Part shown: piece by piece, positions 56,090 to 64,000 of the stretch
Numbering within the stretch: the first letter of the stretch is position 1
Layout: each line of letters begins with the position of its first letter
Assembly: GCA_022813625.1 (NCBI GenBank)
Contig: JAKLMB010000013.1
Span: forward strand, 62,001-126,000
Length of the DNA: 64,000 nt
Reading direction: 5' to 3'
Source: Aaosphaeria pasadenensis
Taxonomy: Eukaryota; Ascomycota; Dothideomycetes; Pleosporales
Position numbers and translations under genes: made by a program
The notes under the pieces: model-generated
The model's input: the letters and a program-made list of their open reading frames with translations, nothing else
The model's database searches: none
Told to the model about the DNA's origin: nothing

Positions 56090-57362
56090 CTGCCAGTAAG
56101 CTAGCCCTTTTCCCATTCATCCTGACCTGCCTTGCCTTCTGGTCTTACGACATTCATGCAGTCGCTTCTTTGATTCCATTTCACCCCTTAATCCCTACGT
56201 CTTGTAATCACTTTTCTTTATTTGGACGAACGTTCATTGCTTGGCGTCCAGGCACTAGTTAGTCTCCCAACCCCGATACTGTTTGCTGGTTGCCATCATG
56301 GTTTTTCTTTGGCAGACCAGGCGTTCAAGGGCGAAGTGCCATGGGCACTGATCGGTATCTAATCAATTCACAAACCGAGGGGTATGGGTATCTTGCATTT
56401 GCATTTCGTTCTTATCTCTATTCCAAAAATGGTGGGATGCGAGCATAGTGGTTAGCTGTAGGCAGAGAGAGGTAGCATTAGGGCTATACTCTATAACAAT
56501 CTGACATAATATCATAAAGTCGATAAGTAGTAATTTGCTGATAGTGTTGTCCTACTACGTTAAGCACGACTGGGGAAGGTAATTCTCCCATAAGGGCGAG
56601 AGATGTTCTAGAATAGGTATTTCCTTTCTAAAGCTAGGCCGTACTCATTTGTAAGGAATGTTCAATGTCCATCTTTTACTCTCGTGATCGTCCACAGTTA
56701 TCTGGGACGATCAAATTGCCTGGTCGAGTCTAGCGTACGGAATAGAAAAGTCCACCAGATCCTTCTGATAGATTCGTATCCGACAACGGTGAGGTTACCG
56801 TCGGAAGAAGCCTTGACAATGTGAGGGTTCTCCGGAATGACATTCCCTTGTCGAGAGTGGCCAATTGCTTGAGTGGCCAGAATGTACACAGAGAAGTAGA
56901 GTGGAGGGCTGGGCGTGTAAGTGCGGGGAAGCGCGTCTAGGGCGTGTGTCAAACTACCCATCTCGCATGGACAGACTCAATTCAGGATTAGCGTCGGTTG
57001 TACACGCTGATGTCAATTGGGGGTTGGGTGGAGTGGGTGGCCAGCAATCCGAGTTTAGCTATCTCTCTCGTCACCTCTGATAGACAGTCGTACCTTACCT
57101 ACCTTAGGTACTTACTACTTACCCAATACAAATAAAAGGGCCATTTACCCCTCACATCTCCGAAAAACATTCTCTTCTTCCTCTCACGATTCACCTCTGC
57201 TCCCACCATACACTTCCCTGCAGCTGTAAAGCTTCTTCCAAGGAAAACAATTGAACCTTATCTACCCGCGATCTCCTCGAGCTCTCAGCGTACGCACGCT
57301 CTACCCGTGGATCCCGACCCGTGGTGTTGGCCTTATCGTCACTCCCTCGTTTAGATTTCACA
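56090..57362. other. Intergenic region
   Basis: SET2 3' flank, then the promoter of the GABA transaminase gene. No gene is seen. A CTTACCTACCTTAGGTACTTACTACTTACCC cluster lies at about 57094-57122, and a CT-rich leader follows. Confidence 0.55.
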
Positions 57363-58957
57363 ATGGCCACCTTCTTGAGGACCGTCAGTCGCTCGCGACC
57401 TGTCTTGTCCAGCCCAATTGCTCGCTCAGCTTCAAGGCTATCTCCCATTGCTGTCCGCAAGCAACATGCCGCAGCTGCTGCTGTTAGCGACAATGGAGAG
57501 CAACCCTTCTTCCCCGATGAGCCCACCGGCCCCATTGTCAAGACCGCAATCCCAGGCCCAAAGAGCCAAAAGGCCATTGAAAGGCTGAGCAAGGTCTTCG
57601 ACACCCGAAGCTTGAACATGATGACCGACTACCAAAAGAGCTATGGCAACTAGTACGTTCCCCACAATCTCTTGCACGCACTGCAAATTAGCATTTGATA
57701 CTAACTTTCTGCAGCATCGCCGACCCAGATGGCAATGTCCTTCTCGACGTTTATGCTCAGATTGCTTCCATTCCCGTGGGATACAATAACCCCACCCTCC
57801 TCCTCGCCGCTACTTCCCCCGAGATGGCTTCTGCCATCATCAACCGTCCTGCACTGGGCAACTTCCCCCAGCACGACTGGGCCGACATTCTTGAGACTGG
57901 TATCTTGGCCGCGGCCCCCAAGGGTTTGGATCAGGTCTTCACTGGTACTACTGGTTCAGACGCAAACGAGTTAGCCTACAAGGCTGCTTTCATGTGGAAG
58001 AGGCAGCAAGAGCGTGGTGGCTACCACGTTGACTTCACCGAGCACGAGATCAACTCCTCTATGGTCAATCAGTCTCCAGGCGCTCCTGAACTTTCTATCC
58101 TCTCCTTCTCTTCTGGTTTCCACGGACGTCTCTTTGGCAGTCTGTCCACAACTCGATCCAAGCCTATCCACAAGCTCGATATTCCCGCCTTCGACTGGCC
58201 CCGCGCTCCTTTCCCTTCGTGCAAGTACCCACTCGATGAGTACGCCGCTGAGAACGCCGCCGAGGAGCAGCGCTGCCTTGATGAGACCGAGCGTCTGATC
58301 AAGGAGTGGCACAACCCACCCGCAGCCGTCGTTGTGGAGCCCATCCAGTCCGAGGGTGGCGACAACCACGCGTCTCCCAACTTCTTCCGCGGTCTTCGCG
58401 AGCTCACCAAGAAGCACAACATCCTCTTCATTGTCGATGAGGTGCAGACTGGTCTCGGTGCAACTGGAAAGCTTTGGGCTCACGAGCACTGGGGTCTTTC
58501 ATCCCCACCAGACATGGTGACCTTCTCCAAGAAGGCCCAGGCTGCTGGATACTACTACAGCAACACCGAGCTCCGACCCAACAAGCCGTACCGTCAGTTC
58601 AACACCTGGATGGGTGACCCCGCCCGTGCTCTTCTCTTCCGTGCCATCATCAAGGAGGTCGAACGTCTCAACCTCGTCGAGAACACTGCTGCCACTGGAG
58701 ACTACCTCTACGACGGTCTCAGGAGCCTCGCCCAGAAGTATCCCAACGAGATTAAGAACCTCAGAGGCAAGGGACAAGGCACATTCATCGCCTGGGACAG
58801 CCCACGACGAGACGAGGTTCTCAAGAAGGGCAAGACCGTCGGCATCAACATCGGTGGAAGCGGCGAGGCTGCCGTCCGTCTCAGGCCAATGTTGATCTTC
58901 CAGAAGCATCACGCCAATATTCTTCTTGAGAAGCTCGAGGCTATCTTCAAGTCTTAA
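57363..58957 (+). CDS. gatA: Mitochondrial 4-aminobutyrate (GABA) transaminase
   Basis: The model is 57363..57652 and 57715..58957, 510 residues, in phase (SYGN then YIADPDGN). The first 40 residues are basic, Ser/Arg-rich and free of acids (MATFLRTVSRSRPVLSSPIA), a mitochondrial presequence. The fold-type I PLP domain follows with DVYAQIASIPVGYNNP, FTGTTGSDANELAYKAAF, FSSGFHGRLFGSLSTT and EPIQSEGGD. FIVDEVQTGLGATG contains the PLP-pyridine Asp, and MVTFSKKAQAAGYYYS contains the Schiff-base lysine. It converts GABA and 2-oxoglutarate to succinic semialdehyde and glutamate in the GABA shunt, letting the fungus use GABA as nitrogen source. Length and motifs match Aspergillus GatA and yeast Uga1. 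The codon bias is strong (C-ending codons), suggesting high expression. Confidence 0.95.
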
Positions 58958-59483
58958 GGAATTGGCTTTACTTGCAACTTACGTGCGCATGATTTTACAC
59001 AGCGATTGGGAATGTTTTCAGAACGATTGGCAATTAGCCACTTTGCATGTCATCCGGGCGAATACCGGCGTACTCTGGGGAAATCAAAGTCCCAACTATC
59101 AATGATTATTTAACTAGTTCAAATCTATATTTGCCACATTAGGGCTGATCAAAACAACTGCATCTCGCTATTTCTCATGTTGTATTATGTGAAGATCCAG
59201 ACCATATGTCTCTAGTCCTCCGGCCAGAGTTACAGAATTTCTAATACGCGGAGACAGTACCGTGTCGGATACTGGTATATTGTTGATAATTGTCATAGCC
59301 AATCCCCACCCGATGTGTCCTTCCTCCAAGCAAGATATCCTTCAATTCTGATCTACACGTCACCGAAAAGAAATAACGGCGCAATCTCAAGACGCAAACG
59401 ATTCAAGGGTATCATAATTCCAAAAGACCACCAATCCCATCTCTCCCATTCCCAAGTCCCAATGACCTCAATCTTCCCACCCC
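58958..59483. other. Intergenic region between convergent genes
   Basis: 3' flanks of the GABA transaminase and Pop8-like genes. No feature is seen. Confidence 0.55.
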
Positions 59484-60053
59484 TCAATCAAACAAATCCG
59501 CCCCATCCCCACCCGCCAAACTCCCCACAAAATGTCCCTCCCCGACAACCCTCCACGACACACCGACCCTCCCGCCTTCTCCGTCACCCGTCCCCGGAAT
59601 CAGCGCCCCCTCACAACTGCCCACCCACGCTGACATCGCAGCCCTGAACCCCCTCGCATCCAACCTCGGGACTCTAACCCACACCTCCCTCCCCTCCGTC
59701 TTCAGCACGTCGATCGATATGCTGGACCCCATCAGCCCGAGGTACGTTTGTAGCGGCGGACGGAGCAGCGTGAGGACAGTTAGGGCATCAATGTTCTGCG
59801 GATCTGCGCTGTGCGATTTACTAGACGAGGATGGGGACGCCTTGGTGACAGCAATGGTGCCGGGCGTGGTGAGGGAGAGGTGGAAGTACGTCCATTGAGG
59901 CTTTTTGAAAGTGCACGAGTGCAGGATGTGTGGTTTTTCGGCGCGTTTGCGCTTCTTGGTCGCGGCGGCGGAGGGGGAGGAGGAGGTCGTGGTGGCTGGG
60001 TCTGCGGGGGGCGCCTCAGTGCCAGAGGGGGGATTTGTGTTTGCGTGTGGCAT
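59484..60053 (-). CDS. pop8: RNase P/MRP subunit Pop8-like
   Basis: A single-exon frame of 189 residues starts MPHANTNPPSGTEAPPADPA. After a disordered, basic N-terminus (ATKKRKRAEK) comes LHSCTFKKPQWTYFHLSLTT, then IDALTVLTLLRPPLQTYLGL and SISIDVLKTEGREVWVRVPR, followed by AMSAWVG and the C-terminal WRVVGEGHFVGSLAGGDGADLFD region. The order Leu-rich helix, GREVWVRVPR strand and final DG-DLF is what I know from fungal Pop8 proteins, small partners of Pop1-type subunits in the RNase P and RNase MRP holoenzymes that process tRNA 5' ends and pre-rRNA. The assignment is by motif memory. The GC-rich 3' half is unusual and codes for Gly-rich turns. Confidence 0.8.
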   Translation of the reverse strand: MPHANTNPPSGTEAPPADPATTTSSSPSAAATKKRKRAEKPHILHSCTFKKPQWTYFHLSLTTPGTIAVTKASPSSSSKSHSADPQNIDALTVLTLLRPPLQTYLGLMGSSISIDVLKTEGREVWVRVPRLDARGFRAAMSAWVGSCEGALIPGTGDGEGGRVGVSWRVVGEGHFVGSLAGGDGADLFD

Positions 60054-60620
60054 TTCTGATGTATAGTGGGTTGTGGAGGTGGATGTGGATGCGAGGAGTG
60101 CGATGGTGGTGGACGTTGGTTCGTCGTGGTTGTTGCTGCTTGTGTGATGAGATCAGTGGACTTTTTTGTGCCTCTCGGACTTAACTAGCGTATTCTGGAT
60201 TAGCTCCGAGGGTATGAGCTTCGATTTTGACTGATGACCGTAGACGAGGTTGGTAGTTAACGTCTTCAAGGAAGTACCAGATGACTGTCGAAATACACTA
60301 ATCAACAAATTCACAATGGCATATCACTATACTCATTACCAAAGTATGTTCACATTTACCTAATGACACAAATATCTATATCAAGCAGCTGCTGCCCTTG
60401 CGGTATCATGTCGCCCATCCAAACAAAAACAAAACGCTCCATGGGTATATATACAATCATGCAACCAAACCAATGTCCTAAAAAGCCTTGCCACCCTAGC
60501 CAATTTGAGTGAAAGTAGGAGCTCATGATATCTTACATACAAGCAGAGGTAAGAGTATACAATGAGGAATGGGAGAGCCTTTGGCCAGAACCCAATTCGG
60601 GAATTGAGGCCATACGGTAA
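60054..60620. other. Intergenic region
   Basis: Promoter of the Pop8-like gene and 3' flank of the coiled-coil gene. No gene or repeat is seen. Confidence 0.5.
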
Positions 60621-63570
60621 CTACTCTCGAAGGTGATTTTCAAACTTGAGCGTACCGATAGGCCTACTAGAATTCTCGTTCATCTTGTTAACGTAGAATT
60701 GGAGATTCGATATATCTCGCACAGCATTGGGTAGATATTTGAGCTCTAAGATCATCTTATCGAGTGCATCTTTCAGCTTGTCATGCGTTCTTCTGTTGCT
60801 GCCGGCCTCCTCTGCAATGGCCAGGATACGGTCGTTACGTTCGGCATCTAGACGGCTGCCAACTTGCCGCCTAACATCTTCAAGGTCGACGTGTTTGGCG
60901 AAGGCTCCCATGCTTTGCTGCAAGACTTCCAAGATGTTCTCCAATCTTGATATGTTCATTTGGATAGCATCCAGTCTCCCTCGCTGCTCGTCTGGGGAAG
61001 ACTCACAGGTGTGTAGTCGCCGCCGAATATCCGACATTTCTTCTGCCAATTGCGGTATGAGTACAGCTTGGTTTGGCGGGATTCTAGTAGGTACATGCTG
61101 GGACATGTGGGGGCTACCATGAAATTGTGGTACGTCGTTCGGCCTCTGGCGTTTTGCTTCTGCAATTTCTTTTGTCAAGCCAAAAATACGTTCTTTCGCA
61201 CTGACTAGTTCCTGCCTAAGCTGTTCGATACTATGGTCCACTGCTTGCATCTTTTGCGACAGGAGTGTGTCGATCTCTGAAGATCGGAACCAATGTACCA
61301 TTTCGCGAACTAATTTTTCGGAAGACAGGTTGTCGTATCTGCTGTTCAAGACTTGCAAGGCGATATTTTGCGCCTCTATGCTTTCCTGCGCGACTGTGAG
61401 AGAGGTATGGTTCCGTTGTCCGAGCTGGTAACACTGGCTGGTCACCTCTTGGAGTGAGACGACCTGTTCCCTCATCTTAGATAATCCAGTGTCAACATGC
61501 TTGACCGTTTCAGCCGTTGCCTCGCTGTTCCGGTGACGCATCATGTCGACCTCCATTTCTAAGGTGGCAACACGATCCACCGTGTGCTTGATTATCTCGG
61601 CAGACTCTTGTCCAATCTTCTCTCCTGCATCTGCAGTCCTGAATTCATCCAATCTCTTCAAAGCATCTCTAACATCGTTCAACAAGAGGGCTTTTGTCTC
61701 ATCAATCTTGACACCATCTTCCAACTGCTTGATCTCGACCTTCTGGAGGTCTGAATTCAACTGTGTAGTGTTCGCGGCATTCTCATTCGTATCAAGTCTT
61801 AGCGCCAGGAGATCTTCTTTTGTTCTTAGCTGTGTGTCGTGAGTCATATTGTACTGTTCCTCCAGGCTAGATAACCGTAATTCGAACTTTGAAAAGCGAA
61901 CTTCTTTGCTTGAGCTTAGCTTCTGCTCAATATCTGCGCAAGCCTTCCGCGTGTCCAGTCGATGAGTTTCGAGGTTAATTTCAGTCGAACTGCGATATTC
62001 CTCGATCTGTTGCGCAAGGCTCTCGATCTGGTCCAGGCTAGATTTTGAGACCATTTCGACCTTGTCGTCTAGTCCTTGAATCTTGTTGCTGGCGTCGTTG
62101 GCCCGCTTCGTAATGGTATCCACCTCCGTCTGTATCGCCGACTGTTTCGTAATTTGTGAACTCAGGTCTGTCCTCAAGGTAGAAATGGCTGTCTGCCTAC
62201 GCTCCGTTTCTTGGTTGAATTGCTTCTCTAGTGATTGAATCTGCAGCTTTGTAGCTTCTTCAGCCTTAGTTACGCTCTCAGTCAGTTGCTTTGTGATTGC
62301 ATCCGACATCGTAGTTGTTCTTTGCGTAACTAGTTCCTGATCCCTCTTGGTCTGTTCTTGGATACGGTCGATTCGTTTGTTCAGATGATCCATACCAGTA
62401 TGCTGCCTTGATTCCATTAACCTTTGCACCTGCTCAAGGATGGATTTTTCAACTTGGCGTTCAAGAGATCTTGTATATTCCTCACGCAATGGTATTTCAC
62501 CCTTCAAAGCATTGACTTCTTCGCTGAGTAACTTTCGGTCTTTCTTTAACAAGTCGATTTCGATCCGCATTGCCGCCAACTCGGCACTTTGTTTTTGGTA
62601 TGAGAGCTCATCTTGCTTAGAGGTAACAGACTCGGTCGACACTGTGTTGGGTTGGCTATTCCCTGAGACGTAACCTCGTTTCTTTTCTTGTAATCTTCTG
62701 AGAGTTGCTAATTGGAACGGTGTTTTGTTTGAAGGATATTTGACTTGCGTGGCCCCAGACACCGTTCTGGAGCCAGGAATAATAGAAACTCCTTTTGATG
62801 GTACAGCCGATACCATCGGAGGTGCAGGAGGTGCGAATTGGACTGGGGTGCTTCTACCACTTTCTGGGCGAGTGACCTCACCATGCATTGACATAGGAGA
62901 TGGTATAAAGGTCGGCGGGGTTTCCTCAACAGGCCCCTGCTTATCAGGCCCTTTCTTTCCGGAACCTGTTGCCTTGCTATTTCGAGATTCAAACTCATTG
63001 CTATTTGCAATGGGAGCTACAGTATGCTGTTCGTCTGGAATTTCACCCTCTTCAGGCGCCTATGTTGTTTGTTCAGTCTTTGTTGTAAAATTATATACCC
63101 TTCAGAGTACATATTAAAAAGCATCCTCGGGTCATCGTACATACCTCACTTGGGCCATTATCTCGATGACGTGTGCGTTTCTCGGGGGGACTATGCCCGC
63201 GTGACTGGTTCCCTACACGCTTCTTCGATGATGTGTCTATCGGCAGTGGATTGCTTGATGGGTTATGGTTCTCACCCGATGGATGACCATTAGAGTACGA
63301 GCGGGCTGAACTACTGATTGGATGCCTCCTCAGGTCAGATTATGAAGGGAAAACAGGATGAAAAGGATCACACTTCTCGCAAATGGCGGGGCAGTTACTG
63401 CAGCGGCGAAAGAAGGTATTGCAATACATTCCTGTCCAAGTTGAATTAACTTACCGGGTGGGGGTGGACTTTAGGTTTTGATGGTGAGCTGGAGCCGAGG
63501 CGGAGGGATGTTTTGCATGGCTACTATGAGGAAATCTGTTTTCAAGGTTTCTGCCGCGTGTATATGACAT
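60621..63570 (-). CDS. Large coiled-coil protein, function unknown
   Basis: The main exon is complement(60621..63059), about 812 residues. A further exon lies at 63145 to about 63312, joined in phase (GPSE then APEEGEIPDE). The 5' end is unresolved: an ATG at 63570 (MSYTRGRNLENRFPHSSH) is the likely start, but the intervening splice sites are ambiguous. The N-terminus is Ser/Pro-rich and basic (KKRVGNQSRGHSPPEKRTRH). From about residue 170 on, nearly the whole protein is heptad-rich coiled coil (LAAMRIEIDLLKKDRKLLSE, DRIQEQTKRDQELVTQRTTT, VDTITKRANDASNKIQGLDD, VNALKGEIP). A scaffold of a cytoskeletal or chromosome structure is possible, but nothing specific can be assigned. Confidence 0.75.
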
Positions 63571-64000
63571 TTTGTATTTCGAGTGAAATTGTGAAGGTCA
63601 CGGTACCACGTAGAATCGGGAAGGCCCCCCAGTTAGCGTAAACAAAGGCGATGTCGTGAATGGCCGGTGACATGAGGTCTAAGGGCCATCACCATGCCGA
63701 GCTTTAAGAGTAGCGTCGTTTGATGTGAGGTAAGAGGGCGAGGCTACAGTGTACGATTGAGGTGAAGTTGAGGATGGACGAAGCATTATCGGAGGAGGGG
63801 AGGGCGCCAGTCAAACTCTAGGCGCGTATGGAGGAAGACAGGATGGGACGCGGTTGGTCAGTGCGGCAGCCGCTAAAGATCAGCATGCGATCAAAGCGCA
63901 GTAATATGTCACGTGTTTGTCTACATACGGACTAGTCTGTAACATTGGAGCTAGTCTATACATAGCCTAGTGCACAACCAAGTGCCCTATCGATTCATTG
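63571..64000. promoter_or_regulatory. Promoter region of the coiled-coil gene
   Basis: No gene is seen before the end of the window. The part at 63780-63850 is rich in GGAGG and may begin a neighbouring transcription unit beyond the border. Confidence 0.35.

Noticed and set aside
1..64000. Secondary metabolite gene cluster or repeat-induced point mutation tract
   Set aside because: No PKS, NRPS, terpene synthase or P450 motifs; the repeats are not strongly AT-shifted as RIP would produce.

Overview
The window is nuclear DNA from a filamentous ascomycete (Pezizomycotina; a Dothideomycete is my best guess). Genes carry short introns of about 40-110 bp with GT/AG ends and CTAAC/CTGAC-like branch sites. 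They are mono- or bicistronically spaced on both strands, with no operons, and the recognisable proteins are typical of this subphylum: Byr4/Bfa1, SET2 with WW and SRI regions, SUZ12, XRCC4/Lif1, Pop8, ZIP and Mn-type CDF transporters, and a STAND-type N-terminal domain. A SUZ12 homologue argues against Aspergillus-like Eurotiales, which lack PRC2. No rRNA, convincing tRNA, CRISPR array or intact transposon was found.

Layout. 1-7 kb: a ZIP zinc/iron importer (minus) and a Mn-type CDF exporter (plus) diverge from a 1.9-kb intergenic region; an exact yeast-type zinc response element lies just beyond the CDF gene. 7-16.5 kb: five genes of unknown function, one with an N-terminal domain typical of fungal STAND proteins followed by a coiled coil, and one encoding an acidic repeat protein. 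16.5-22.8 kb: the strangest part, gene-poor. It holds a broken inverted partial copy of the acidic gene, a 47-bp-arm inverted repeat, decayed coding repeats, two minisatellites and a G16 tract.

22.8-34 kb: WD40 protein, Byr4/Bfa1-like SIN/MEN regulator, XRCC4-like NHEJ factor, and a 775-aa nuclear-looking protein. 35-43 kb: a WW-domain protein whose WW domain is encoded across a 10-nt microexon, an F-box/LRR-like protein, and a SUZ12-like PRC2 subunit with a C-terminal PHD finger. 43-53 kb: mostly intergenic DNA apart from one AT-hook protein, with a dispersed TACGGAGTA/TACTCCGTA motif. 53-64 kb: SET2, mitochondrial GABA transaminase, Pop8 (RNase P/MRP), and a large coiled-coil protein.

Functional links are loose, as expected of a eukaryotic locus. 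Two chromatin writers or writer subunits (PRC2/H3K27 and SET2/H3K36) sit about 10 kb apart, and two metal transporters share a promoter region. Exon boundaries were deduced by eye from splice consensus, reading phase and conserved residues, and each multi-exon model given with full coordinates keeps frame. Transcript data were not available.
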